NCBI RefSeq assembly: GCF_963855985.1
Contig: NC_087112.1
Location: 436,501-500,500 of the forward strand
DNA: 64,000 bases
Direction of reading: 5' to 3'
Source of the DNA: Ostrinia nubilalis
Taxonomy: Eukaryota > Arthropoda > Insecta > Lepidoptera > Crambidae
Shown: one piece after another, positions 11,311-23,246 of the stretch
How positions within the stretch are numbered: position 1 is the stretch's first letter
Layout of the letters: each line of letters opens with the position of its first letter
Program-made: the position numbers and the translations under genes
The notes under the pieces: model-generated
Databases searched by the model: none
The model's input: only the letters and a program-made list of their open reading frames with translations
Told to the model about the DNA's origin: nothing

Positions 11311-12425
11311 GGTTTTCCCTTACCACTCGGCCACAGAAGTGACGGTGGTTGATAAACCTACTGCTCTATTTTATACTGTGCCAGGAAAGTTCGTTGGAAC
11401 TTTGCAAAACTATAACCAACTTGATTGTCTGTTCAAATATTTACTGCGATAAAAGTTTAAATTAAACTGCTTCTATCATTTTCAATTTTAAACTAGCCGC
11501 GAATGAGACCGTTTGTAGACGTTTACTTATTTAATTGGTGCGGTTAAAATTTACATTTTAACTTTAACTTAAAGTTAACCGCCACTACGAACTTCGTTAA
11601 ATAGACATGATGTCTCAGTAAATCTGCAAGGCAATTAAGTATTGAATGTAAATTGAGTGCATCAAATTCTACTAACATTATTAATGTAAAAGTTTGTGAG
11701 GATATACCTAACTTATGTTTGTAACTCTTTCACGCAAAAACTACTGAATGGTCTTCGATGAAACTTTACTATAATAGTATTATTGTTTACGCCAAAATAA
11801 CATTATAGGCTATAATTTATAACGATCTGTGAGAAACTGAATTTTGATCGAAGTCGTGGGCAAAAGCTAGTATCAATATACATACTGTGTACAATTATAC
11901 ATAATTATAGTTAGTAGTAGTGGTAGATATAGATAGATACGAGAATCGTATCCTTAAATAAATAATCCCAAACCCACACACTAGAAGACCATCTATTTAT
12001 TCTTCCTACTTAGTCGCATCATTATCAAAGTATTAAGAGACTTCCAAATCGACGAAACATGAGCCTGCCCTAATACCATTATCCTGAAATAAATACTGAT
12101 CGGCCAAATTACGAAAACAAAGGCCGATGGCGAAATAATTCGACCTAACACAGGCTGAAGCCGACCTTAAATTGTAGACGAAAGGGTACACTTTCCCTGA
12201 TGAAAAATGTTTTTCTGGGGTATACTTCTGTTCGGACCGGTATCAATTACTCCTATTAATATACCATTTCACTCATCCACCGAGATTTGAAAGGCAAATA
12301 ATGGATGGAAAATATTGAGCGCTTTGCAAGTGGCCAGGTGAAGGTAAAATACTATACTAGTAACCTACATTTGGTTAAAAGAAGATAAGTAAAGCGAATG
12401 TAATAAAAGTGTTTTAATCTGGCTC
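11311..12425. other. no gene; one old repeat
   Basis: A degraded repeat at about 11695-11872 on the minus strand ('gtaactctttcacgcaaaaa' to 'cgtgggcaaaagctag') resembles copies at 44277 and 50381. The rest is unassigned. Confidence 0.55.
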
Positions 12426-12604
12426 ATTATCATCATTTCAGCCATAACACGTCCACTGCTGAACATAGGCCTCCCCCAATGACCAATTGTTATGGCGGCC
12501 TGCATCCAGCGCCTTCTTCGTCGTCGATCCACCTTGAGGGTGGGCGTCCTGCGCTGTGCTTTCCGGTACGTGGCCGCCACACCAGAACCTTGCTGCCCCA
12601 TTGG
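12426..12604 (-). mobile_element. RTE LINE 3' fragment
   Basis: The inverse of the RTE end: 'catcatttcagccataac', 'gaacataggcctcccccaat', 'ggcctgcatccagcgccttc'. The coding side shows 'RRRRRRWMQAAI', a decayed version of the TRWTDDLVKVAGR..WM.AA region. Confidence 0.85.
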
Positions 12605-13206
12605 TTGTCAGTTCTGCATACTATGTACCCTGCCTTTTGCCACTTCAGCTTGCTAATCCGTCGGGCTAAGCAACTTTAGTTCGTTTACGGATCTCCTCAT
12701 TTGGCTGGCAATGTTTAAGCAAAATAATTAGTTCCTCTCCATTGATTCCTCCAAAGCTAATGACGGATATAACGATAAGTATAGGTATTATTTTAAGAAA
12801 AATGTTTTATTCTAGAGGCAAATACAATAAGAACATGATAATCGACCTTTATTTAAATATTTAAAAACTGTAAGAATTTGCTACTGTAAAAAACTTCTAC
12901 TGAAATCTAAAAAAGATAATTTTACTTTACATACTAGTGTTAAAGATCACCTATGTACTTAAATTATCATAACCAGTGTAAGAAGAGCGGGGCCTCCTGC
13001 CACAGGTGTATCCATATACTTACTAGGTAGGCCCCAGCCTCAGATTAATGTACCTGCTTGTAAAAGTAAATAAAAAGGATTTTTTTATTATAACCTACTT
13101 AGTTTGGAACCTTTTTTTAGAGCTTAGCAAAGCGGAGCGGGCTTTTTAAAGATTTAACGTATTTAAGCGGACACTCCGCAACTCCGAGTAGAAAAATTGA
13201 CGTTTT
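12605..13206. other. no gene; possible LINE 3' end
   Basis: A piece at 12985-13090 with 'gcctcctgccacaggtgtat' and 'taggccccagcctcag' followed by 'gtaaataaaaagg' looks like a LINE 3' end (recalled type, unverified). Confidence 0.35.
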
Positions 13207-13306
13207 TGTGGTAGTGGGTGCTAACGACGTGAGCCAAACTAAGAAGAGATTTACTTAAAAGCGAAACATTCTGGGTTCAAGTCCCACTCCTAGGAGGCAA
13301 TAGATT
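13207..13306 (+). mobile_element. tRNA-derived SINE fragment
   Basis: A tRNA B box, 'gggttcaagtcccac', lies at about 13272, and 'gtggtagtgggtgctaacga' sits about 60 bp before it at an A-box-like position. Homology to a particular SINE is not established. Confidence 0.45.
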
Positions 13307-13710
13307 TTAAAATTTAACATTATTTTGCTTAAAACATTCCTCCACAAAAACATTTTTATACTTTTTGGCAGTCATTCTTCAATGTCGTTGCGTTAATAAA
13401 ATATAAGGTCCGTCTCAGAGGACTGCCAGATGTAAGAAGTATCTTGTTTCATAAAAATTGAAGCCATTGTCTAGTTTATTAACGACTGGATGAAGGCCAC
13501 GTCTAGAAACGGATGGACGGATGGCGAGCTTTGGGAGGTTTTTATAATCATGAATCATAGAGACGAAATGTCTTCAAAATAAATAAATAAAGTGAGTGAC
13601 TTTCATAATAAATGTATAAAATATTATCGACATAATTTAAATTCCTTGTGGTTTTCCCAAGTAAGTAATTGATTGTAGTCGATAATTTAGATCATCGATA
13701 GATGTACAAC

Positions 13711-13929
13711 TCATACTAATAAAGCAAAAGTGATTCTGTCTGTATGTCTGTGTCGCTTTCACGCCTAAACCACTGAACCGATTTTGATGAAATTTAGCAT
13801 ATAGTTTGAGTCCCGGGAAAGGATATAGGATAGTTTTTATCCCGGTTTTTGAAACAGGGATGCGCGCGTTGAAGTTTTTCTGTGACGGACAAAATTTCAC
13901 GCCGGCGAAGCTGCGGGCGGAAAGCTAGT
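13711..13929 (-). repeat. interspersed repeat ('gcgggcggaaagct' type)
   Basis: It matches 1924-2141: 'cgcctaaaccactgaaccga', 'agtcccgggaaaggatatag', 'gctgcgggcggaaagctagt'. Confidence 0.82.
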
Positions 13930-14064
13930 TCATAATAAAATATTGCATGTCAAAGCTCTAAGACTCAATTATTAAGGTCTTTGCTTTTAATAAAAGCCAA
14001 GCCTTTTTCCAATTATTTTCAGATTTTATTAATAGACCTATTTTATTTCTTCTTGTTAGGTATT

Positions 14065-15540
14065 TAGGGTAGACCGGGGACAATAGTACCATTTTTTGGA
14101 AATTGTTCAATATTGAGAAATCTAATGAAATGTAACTTATTCTGTTAGGATGCTGTAAAAACTAGACTCTTAAGCTACAAATTTAAGCATGCAGAGTTGA
14201 ACTATTATTTCGAATACTTAATGAAAAACGAATTTGAACTGTACGATGTCTCATGTTACAATTGACCCCTACCACGGGTCAGTTGTACCAATAATATATG
14301 AGGCAATAAAAGTAGTTATGTTTATCTAATCATCACCTTTATTGGTATTCTGTTCTCTTAATCTCCTACAATCATCAGTCTTTATTAATTGAGATCGAAA
14401 ATATTTAGGAATAAGTATGAAAAATCAACACTTAAGTTTAAAAACAACACAATCACTTTTCTTCCATAAAAACGAATAAACTAACTGTTTCTACATAATA
14501 TGCCATCTATTTGGCTCGGATATTGCTTCTGAAACAACAATAAGCATAATAACAATGATAGAAATATCAAAACTGAAAAATCTATTTTTGTATGAGGGTA
14601 CAATTGACCCCTGGTACAATTGACCCTGATTATTTATACCTACTACTGCTTCGACCTTTTAAGATTTTTTCAAAAGCCTGTTCATAAAGGAATAGATCCG
14701 TTGATCCGCGATCCGTACTTTTGACTCTACGCCGAGGCATCTAAAACAAAATGTTCAAATACTTAGTTACTTACTGAATTAAGCTAAAATGTACATATTC
14801 AGAAGGGTTTTAGAAACCTATATTAAAACATTTTAAGTAGGCATTTAGGTACTTATATCACCTTTTTATCTACTTATTTAATAAAACACATTAAGTATGT
14901 GTCTAATTAATGCTTAATGCATGCAACTATGAATGAGCCTAGACTATATTTTCAGTAGGTAGGTACGCCTGTAATTGTAAAAATATAATTGTAAAAATGT
15001 AAAATAACCACGTGAATGTTTTATAATAACTTATCTTATTATAAGTATAGGTACTTTAAAACCAATTTAAAATATTATGTAGTAAGTATAAAATAAGGTT
15101 CCGGGGGTTAATTGTACCACGGGGTTGATTGTACCGCTACAATTGACCCCATGGAGACTGGTACAATTGTTCTAAGTAGGTAGTCAAGAGAACTTCACCT
15201 AAAATTCAGTCATTTTCACAGTGAATGCCAATAATTCGCTGTCGATACAAAGTTTAGAGCCTGGATAAACTATTGACAACAATACTTTGGTAACAAATAG
15301 CATATTAGGCAACTTATGGGCTCATATATTTGACATAAAAACTTACTGCGGCTGGGCAAAAAACAAAAATCCTTCCTGTACACCTTTGTTTCTCAGCACA
15401 AGCGCCGCCGACTGGTGAGCGGATGGAAACACAAAAAGCGCATATTCTGACGCTATGCACACAATCTAACGTCGCTTGTATGAAGAAATATCGCCGATGG
15501 TACTATTGACCCGTGGTACTATTGTACCCGGTCTCCCCTA
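14065..15540. mobile_element. DNA transposon with GTACAATTGACCCC internal motif
   Basis: The left end 'tagggtagaccggggacaat' and the inverse of the right end 'taggggagaccgggtacaat' form imperfect TIRs of about 27 bp, both continuing 'agtacca'. Inside, 'gtacaattgacccc' or its inverse recurs near 14256, 14270, 14600, 14616, 15106, 15121, 15138 and 15497. No transposase ORF is seen; length is about 1.48 kb. Confidence 0.82.
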
Positions 15541-15652
15541 CTTGGATTTTACTCTCGCATTTTTCGTAGTATTTCATTTCTCGTAAAAATAAAAATTGCA
15601 AATTCGCGGTAATGAGCCAAGAGTCCTGACTCTTCTTGACGTATAATGTAAG

Positions 15653-17228
15653 GTAGGGGAGCGAGGGGCTTGTTGTAACGGGGGTAAGTAGTAACAGGCT
15701 CTTTTCACTAGGATCTTAAACGCAATTGACGTATGTCTTTGACTCGATTTAACCTTTAAACCGCGCCGTATCATGTTGCCATAGCTAGTGTCCCGCCGGC
15801 CGGCGCAGTGAGCGGAATTGTGCACGTGCTTCATTTTTGCCAGGTAATATAAAATTGTACTGTCGTAAAATTTCGGTTTGCGTTATTATTACTGACTAAT
15901 TTCAAATGTTCTATATCTTATTTCCATTCAAATTTATCTATCTCTGATAATGTGTAACTGTTTTTATGATTGCTAAATTGTTTAAATAGTTATCTTGATA
16001 AATGTTAAAAATCATACCATGGGGTTAGTTGTAACAAAATGCGGGGGCTTGTTGTAACATGTTACAATAACAAGTAAACAAGTAGTGTTTAACTAAATAA
16101 GACTGCTTATTACTTAATTTTTAGGTAGGTATTGCTTACTAAAAAAGTGTATCTGTAACAATATCGCATTTATCAATCAATACTACTAGCGCCATCTCGT
16201 GGTGTTCGCCTGCATTACCAAGCCTCCGCGGATCACCGTGCTTATTGCAAGATCTATCCAGTCTAGGAAGTGTTTGCGCCGCTCGCCGCTAGATGACACT
16301 AGCACATTGAGAGTCGATTTCTACACCGCGGTGTCCAGATTTTTTTTCCCTTAAAGACCTTCCGACGATTATGTTGAATATTGTAAGTTTTGTAAGAAGA
16401 AGTAAGCAAGTAAAGTAATAACCTGAGGTTGCATCCGACTGTGACGTTCTTTAGGGGAATCGCAGATTGGGACTTCCGAAGGCGCATTACGAATATTTGC
16501 CCCGTGACTCCGCGTCTGTCTCCAACGTCCTGATTGGAATTGGTTGACGGACGGAGCACGCACGCACCATTTTTGTATAATACGCTGGTACTGCGAAGTA
16601 AAAGTACACTTTTTGCTACACCCTGGCCTTCTTATTTGGACCCTGCACCCCAAGCTTGTCAGCCGAGAACTTCACACCTTTTATATATCTTCATTTTAGT
16701 TATTTTAATTTTCAATTAAAAAAGTGTATTTTCATTTTAGTTATTTTAATTTTCATACAAATCGGATTTTATAAAATTTATTTTGTATGAAAATTAAAAT
16801 GATGATATCAAATTTCTGACTTCACCATACCATTTATATGCCCATGTTAACATGGGCTAGTGTCGGCTCATAAACCCATTTACCTAACACCCTGTATAAT
16901 ACTTACTTTTAAAAGATGTGAATTTTATTAAAAAACAAGCAAAGAATAAATGATTAAAGGTATTATTGTCGTTTTTTTGGCGTTACTACTTGCCCCGCTA
17001 GATGTTACAACTTGCCCCAAGCACGAGGTAAATTGTAACACCGCACTTCTTCTAGAAAATAATTGATTGTAAAATAATGACCAATATTTATGGTATTATT
17101 TTTACTTGATTTGGTACAGGAAAAGTTACAGCATCCATCCATCTTTATTTAGTAGACATTTAATCAATAGATCTCAAGATATATTAGTTTTAATGAAAAC
17201 TGTTACAACAAGCCCCTCGCTCCCCTAC
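15653..17228. mobile_element. DNA transposon with GGGGCAAGTTGTAACA internal motif
   Basis: Perfect 27-bp TIRs lie at 15653-15679 and 17202-17228 ('gtaggggagcgaggggcttg' then 'ttgtaac'). Internal motifs are 'gggttagttgtaacaaaa', 'gggggcttgttgtaacatg', 'tgttacaacttgccccaag' and 'ggtaaattgtaacacc'. It shares the GTAGGGGAG terminus with the element at 14065. Overlapping minus-strand frames at 16299-16653 are not recognised. A palindromic MITE copy is nested at about 16740-16900. Confidence 0.85.
16740..16900 (-). mobile_element. partial MITE (57446 family) nested in the 15653 element
   Basis: 'aatttctgacttcaccatac', 'catgttaacatgggctagtg' and 'cctaacaccctgtata' match the right arm of 57446-57718. 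Confidence 0.85.
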
Positions 17229-18483
17229 TCGACCTATAAGTACGTCATTTGGCATGAAAAGGTCACCGATTTATTTGGTTTGTATATTATTATCGCCTAC
17301 GCGTATGCCACATTTATTTGTATTCCATTATTTCCATTCCAAGTGAAAGAAAGAAAAGGAAAGATACATTTATTCCAAGTGGGACTTAAGTGATGACTGA
17401 TTATATTATAATTTTGATGGATTATAGAAACGAGACTTAAAAAGAGGTACAGATTTTAAAGTCTTTATTAAATTCTAGAACGGGGCTATTCCCACTTCTC
17501 GTTCCCACCGCTGCAACTCCTGTGTAGCCAGGATCTACAGCTTGACTGCCAATAAAAACCCAACCAGTGAAGGTCAAGTTTGTCAAGAAGAACATGTGAG
17601 GAGTTCGAAGTTAAGGTTCGACTTCCCTCCGTTGCAAATTCTAGAACAAATTTATTTAATACGAGTAGGTAAGTTTTTTAGCAGTCTTCAGAATATTTTG
17701 GGACCCTATTCAAAATTTCAGGTCATTTGAACCAGTAAATGGGTCAAGGACTTGCGCCAAGTGAAAGTAAAATAAAAGGTGAAAGAGAACTTGTAAAAAC
17801 AATCACAATTAGCAGAAACCGTATCGATCTCACCCCTTGAGCCTCCAAAACTAACTTCCCCCTGAATTTCTTTCGGCAAACTCGTTTAATCAACCCGCCA
17901 AATTGCGCGAATTGCGGCTCGGGACTGATCGGGAGTATTCGGGAATGTTCGGGAATGGCTCGGACGCACCTGGAGCGGCGACGCGATGCGACTCTATTAG
18001 TCTTGAAGGGACGTGCCGCTGGGTTAGTTGTCGATAGAATTGTACGAGAATATTTCCTTCATAATAAAAATATTTTAAAGTGATACAACTGATACAAGAG
18101 TACATCTTTCAATACTTTTTGCATTATTAATTTGAAACGCCGTATTAAAAAAGTTTAATCAACTCGTATGACCGTATTTGTCATTTTTAACACGAATTAA
18201 ACACAATAGTATTTTGATTGTTTACTTACATAAATTCCCTTTCTATGATAGTTGATAATATGCATAATAATCTACAAAACCCATGAATTATATTATTTAT
18301 GATAAAAAAGATGAAATCACAGACAGTCAAGTGGTAGTTTCATAGTTTTTTCATACAAAAAAAAATCTCATATGAAAGTCGTTACGCAACTGACAACAGT
18401 CTAAAGTCATCAGGGTAGAATTTTATTGATCCCGTTTTAGAATTTTTAGAACTATTAGATAAAGTTCTAAAAATTTAATTTAA
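17229..18483. other. no gene seen
   Basis: A CG-richer patch at 17890-18020 with repeated 'cgggaatgttcggga' wording is unexplained. The rest is AT-rich. Confidence 0.45.
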
Positions 18484-18501
18484 AAATAATCGATACTCGT
18501 T

Positions 18502-18631
18502 TGAAAATTATAAATAACTTGAAAAAATCGAACTGCCTAAGGCGGGAATTGAACCCACGACCTTCCGCTTGCCGAGCGACTGCTCTTCCAATATTTATAA
18601 TTTTCAAATTAGTTTGCGACGCGTGAATGTT
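18502..18631 (-). mobile_element. short tRNA-related SINE with 18-bp target duplication
   Basis: 'aaataatcgatactcgtt' is present at 18484-18501 and 18632-18649. The 130-bp insert holds, on the minus strand, a tRNA T-arm/B box ('gggttcaattcccgcc') after 'gctcggcaagcggaaggtcg'. AT-rich inverted segments ('tgaaaattataaata') lie near both ends. Confidence 0.82.
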
Positions 18632-18649
18632 AAATAATCGATACTCGTT

Positions 18650-19329
18650 AGGGTGCGTGACAGTTTATATAAGTTTATATGATATAAATTCATTTCAATA
18701 ACGTTCATATTGTATAATAAACGTATGTTATAATAACACTTGATATAATTTTTTAACATATAATGTTTACTTCATATAATAAATCATTTCTAATAATATC
18801 ATTTCAGATACCAATCACAACGCATAAAGACATTTGATATAAACCTTACTTAATCTAAGACTCATTTGATGTAATTTTGTTTAATATAAATATTATTTCA
18901 CATAACCATTACTTGTAATAAATATTATTTGTTATACTCTTTAATTGATATAATTTCTGATAGATATAACTTTAAGTATGTTCTTCTTTAGCTTGACTTA
19001 TAAATGACTTTAGTGACAAAAACGAATCGCCGTAAAACCGACTCCACGTAGTCTTGTCTGCCCTACCCCTAGAGTGTAATTTAGAAGCGCGTAGGCACGG
19101 AGGGGCGAGGCGGCCCGCGGGCTGAGGAGCAGGGACGCGGTGTCGAGCGAAAGCCATCTGCGACGATTAGCACGCGAGGGACCGCCAGAGCCCCGCAGTG
19201 CCGGAGCCGTGACAGAAGTCTCAAGTTTTAAGTCAAATTTGCATGCTGCATGCCTGCATGCCTGCTTGCTTGCTTGTTTGCCTGCTTGCCTGCTTGCTTG
19301 CTTGCTTGCCTGCTTGCTTGCTTGCTTGC

Positions 19330-19369
<40 letters not shown>

Positions 19370-19819
19370 CTGCTTGCTTGCCTGCTTGCTAGCTTGCTTG
19401 CCTGCTTGCTTGCCTGCATGCTAGCTTGCTTGCTAGCTTGCTTGCTTGGTCGCTTGCTTGCTTGCTGCATGCAATGCTTATTATAACAAATGAACTTTAT
19501 ATAAAATTATTATTGTTATATGATTTAAGTTTTATAGGAAAAGAATTTTATCTCATTTGATTGTTCGACATTTTATTTTTATATGATTTGAATGTGTTTT
19601 GTTTTAAATAGTATACATTGTAAGTTTTATAGAAAATATTCATTATATCAAACCATTTTATATCAGTTAATAGTTATTTGTCTTAAAATTATTCGTTTTA
19701 AAATTATATTATTCGTTTATTATAGTAAATAATTATTATATTAAACGATTTTATATAATTTGATGTTATATCCTCTAAGTATTATATGATATGTAGTTAT
19801 ATCATACATTACACACCCT
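18650..19819. mobile_element. 1.17-kb DNA transposon with AT-rich subterminal arrays
   Basis: The termini 'agggtgcgtgacag' and the inverse of 'attacacaccct' form short imperfect TIRs. The direct repeat 'actcgtt' (18643-18649 and 19820-19826) is the likely target duplication. 18655-18975 and 19485-19812 are dense in ATATAA / TTATAT motifs spaced about 16-22 bp by eye. The core 19060-19240 is GC-rich and is followed by a GCTT/GCCT satellite. No transposase is present. Confidence 0.75.
19248..19475. repeat. (GCTT/GCCT)n tetranucleotide satellite
   Basis: About 55 units of gctt interspersed with gcct and a few gcta/gcat. All three frames on both strands are open, giving false Cys/Leu/Ala-rich or Lys/Gln/Ala/Ser-rich ORFs. 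Confidence 0.97.
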
Positions 19820-19826
19820 ACTCGTT

Positions 19827-20697
19827 ATCGACACCGGCACATCCCTCGCTCGTAGTCGTATCTCAGCAGGCTATCGCTTTGTCCCAATCAGTGGCGATCT
19901 CAAGACACTCTGCCCGGGGTCGCTGATAACAGATTACAACCGGTATTCTCTTGGAGGAACCTAGTACCTACTGCAGAAATGTGAGATGTTTCTGTAGCTT
20001 TGAATCGTTCTGTTTCGAAACAATTTACTTTGTATTAAGGAACGTAGGTATGTTGTAGATCAAACTATACCTACCTACTAATTGTTCTAGAATTTTCGTT
20101 GTAAAATCGCCTGTTAACTATATTGAGAGACCACAATTTTCACTTTAGCTTGACACGCAGACGTCTGTACTGTTGAGAACGATTGTAGAAAAAAAAAAGA
20201 TTTTATTCATTGTGATGACGTATCTACACATGCCACTGGGTTTGCCGCGGGCTTTTAGACTGCCTTGCCAGTAAAAGATGTGTTGATACGCCATAAGCAA
20301 GATTTGGCACTTATGAACAATATGAACATCTTAAAAGGGCAAGAACACCTTAGGGCTCTTTACATGTCTCCTCATGTTTTAGCCCATAGAGTCAAGATTA
20401 TAGAAATGGCAACCTAATGGCTTAGCACCAATTAGGCATTATTTTCGACCCACAAAAAGTTTTTCAAAATTAAACATCAAAGCAGATTACAGATCCCTGC
20501 CTCCATTTTAATATCGACGCAAAAATTACTGCACCGAAAATGATAAAAACGAAGGAAGCTCCGAAAATTACCGAAGAATAAGTATCTTTTTACAACTTAA
20601 TTAAAGTTCGGAGGACAAAAGCTCGCTCATTACTATACGGCGTCGTAAAGTGAAACGAAACCAAATAAGAAAGAAAATCATCGGTTCCGTACAAAAC
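19827..20697. other. no gene seen
   Basis: Unique-looking sequence with no ORF of note. Confidence 0.5.
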
Positions 20698-20893
20698 TAA
20701 ATATATGTAACTCAAAGGTGACTAAGTGACTGACTGACTGACATAGTGATCTATCAACGCACAGCCCAAACCATTGGACGGATCGCTCGATCGGGCTGAA
20801 ATTTGGCATGCAGGTAGATGTTATGACGTAGGCATCCGCTAAGAAAGGATTTTACGAAACTCCACCCCTAAGGGGGTAAAACGGGATGTGTAA
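20698..20893 (-). repeat. interspersed repeat ('tagctgcccgcgacttcgta' type)
   Basis: The inverse of 11043-11240: 'caaaggtgactaagtgactg', 'tgatctatcaacgcacagcc', 'ccacccctaagggggtaaaa'. Confidence 0.85.
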
Positions 20894-21319
20894 AAGCACA
20901 AGCAAATTCGAACGTTGCACTAAAGTCGAACGTTGTTTAAAATTTAAATAAATATTTGCTTTGTTGCATTTTGATGTCGGCAACTCATGTTGTAGCCAAT
21001 ATTATGGTCTCCTTTTTGTTTGTGCACTTTATAGAAACAGTCACGTCACAGTTTGCTTGGATACATTACAAGTAATTTTGATAAGTATGTTTGGGCTACG
21101 AAAATGAGAATCTCTATAAATGTGCCACTTGCGAATCAAGTAGAAAAGTTTATCTTCAGTTTTTAAATTAGAACCCCAACTACACGGATCCCCAAAACCA
21201 GCATTTGTCATTAGGAAGGTAACGAAGCGTCGGCTGCATAGTCTCTTAAAATATCTAGGATATTACACAAATTCACTTAGGGTTGTTTTACCATCACGAC
21301 CATATTATTATAATATTAC

Positions 21320-21440
21320 TTAGGCTGGGTTGCACCATCTTATTTTAACTTTGACAAACGTCAAAAATATGTCAAACTCCATACAAAAAACACCGGTTAT
21401 CGTCAAAGTTACGGTCTTTAGGTGGTGCAAGTCAGCCTTA
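21320..21440. mobile_element. MITE with GGCTGGGTTGCACCA-type TIRs
   Basis: 'ggctgggttgcacca' and the inverse of 'ggtggtgcaagtcagcc' form the ends, with inner arms around 'aactttgac' / 'gtcaaagtt'. TTA flanks both sides. This terminus type is frequent in insect genomes (recalled). Confidence 0.85.
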
Positions 21441-21655
21441 GACGACCCGACAGCATAGTGCTTAGGCGAATTGTCTCGGTTGTAGGGTCGAGTCCAGCAG
21501 CAGTAGCAGTCATGATAATATTATCATATCGATGAATGTATGGGCTTATCAGGTAAAATCGATAAAAAAAGCTCGATAAAAGCTTATTCCGGCGCGTATC
21601 CTAGAAAATATCTTAATAAAGTTGTCTGTGTGCGTTTTTTTACCAAATTTACCTC

Positions 21656-21721
21656 AATTTTTATTTAATCGGTTCCCTAATCATTTTATTAAATGATTAG
21701 GGAACCGATTAAATAAAAATT
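21656..21721. repeat. perfect 31-bp hairpin, 4-base loop
   Basis: 21656-21686 and 21691-21721 are exact reverse complements (core 'aatcggttccctaatcattt'), loop 'tatt'. Extra 'aaccgatt' copies follow to about 21765. Confidence 0.93.
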
Positions 21722-21765
21722 AAAAAACCGATTACCGACCGAAATTAAATAAAAACCGATTAAAA

Positions 21766-23098
21766 AAAAGACTTATTAGTCACACATTTTTGTTTAACCA
21801 CTATTACGTTATGACAAAATAAAAATAAATATATTGGGCACAAAATTATCTTATTAGATCTATATTACCTAAACGGAAATTCTCTATCTATCTATCAATG
21901 AGTAAGTAGTTTCTAGTAAGGCTTTTCTTACAATACTCAGTACTAATGACCGTAACATACTAATTATATTACACTCAATGGCAACGTTAGTACAATGTGC
22001 TCATTAGGACATATCTATCCGGGATCGGTTTCATTAAGCATCACTTAGCCTTAGATTCGGGGTATCGGATGAGATAATCAATCGATTAATTAGGCGTGAT
22101 AATTATATTAATTAACCATTCGTAATTAATCTAGAATGCTATGTAGTAACTAGCCAAATATGAGGAGGCTAGCTTTTGCATGTGGCTTTGTCCGTAACTT
22201 AACAAGAGTGAAATACATAACTTCGTCAATAATAAGTTATTCTGATGTATAAAAAAACTGTTTACTAAAGTTTCATCAAAATCCGTTCAGTGGTTTTTGA
22301 GTGAAAGATCAATAAACATCCTAACAACCTCACAAACTTTCTCATTTAAAATATTAGTAGCATGAATAATAGGAGTCTCATAGTCCAGCAGTGGACTGTA
22401 AAGGGCTGTTGATGATGATGAATAAATATTTGTCACCGGTTTTTGCCGTCGACTTTGGCTCCTGCGGTGAAGACTAAAAAACTGATTTGATGATGAAGTT
22501 GAATTCTAGAAAGTGTGATTCTATATTAATTTTATGTTAATAAATACGACAATGTGAGTGTGAGGAGCTTAGGAAGTTTGACCATTCACTGGGTGGTCAA
22601 ATAAAAAGTGATTTTCTTTAACTGGAATCCAATAATCCGCCGTTATTAATAAGTTAGGTGTCTTCTACCCTCGAGTTTATCTTACCATCCACTCCCAATA
22701 ATCACGAACATAACGCGTTCCCATTTAAAAAGGCGCAGTTAAACTCCGTCAACCCAATTCGGTTTCGCGTTAAAAATTTACAACTTTCCCAACCTCGTGT
22801 CCTGTATGTAATTCTTTTACAGCTTATAAACTTTTAGTGGCCACTTTATAGCTGAAATCGTGGCTTTTACGCCTACCACAGATGCACAGTGAAGAGAGGG
22901 TAAGTAGGTTTGTTCTAAACTTGGGGCTTTGTCATCTAATGAATACAAATATCGGCCACGACTCTCCAAAAGAAGGCTGGCGTTATTAGACCACGATCAT
23001 CATTTGAACACGTTTTGACTTTGCTTTGACTTTAATCTTCTGACATTGCGAATGTCACAATGCAATGCGGTGATAATTGCTAACCATTAGGACACTAT
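21766..23098. other. no gene; one degraded repeat and a short RTE tail
   Basis: A repeat at about 22167-22372 ('gctagcttttgcatgtggc' to 'tttctcatttaaaatatta') and a short RTE tail at 22382-22421 are visible. Nothing coding is recognised. Confidence 0.5.
22382..22421 (+). mobile_element. very short RTE 3' tail
   Basis: 'gtccagcagtggactgtaaa' followed by 'gatgatgatga' is the last about 40 bp of the RTE end. Confidence 0.6.
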
Positions 23099-23246
23099 CA
23101 TCCGTATTTACAAACAATACAATGAGGTCTCACAGTGCGCGTAAAAGCACAAGGTCACACACGAACCAATCACAGAGCTCTATTAAACGCTGTGTGTTCG
23201 ATTAGCTGCTTCACTTAGGCAAGTATCGTTTGTGAATACGGCTGTA
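23099..23246. mobile_element. MITE with 'ccgtatttacaaacaata' termini, copy 1
   Basis: The left end 'ccgtatttacaaacaata' is inverted as 'tatcgtttgtgaatacgg' at the right. The middle 'cacacgaaccaatcacagag' recurs at 29129-29232. Confidence 0.82.

Noticed and set aside
19140..19486. Open frames of Cys/Leu/Ala-rich and Lys/Gln/Ala/Ser-rich protein on both strands
   Set aside because: They are translations of the GCTT/GCCT satellite, which is open in all frames.
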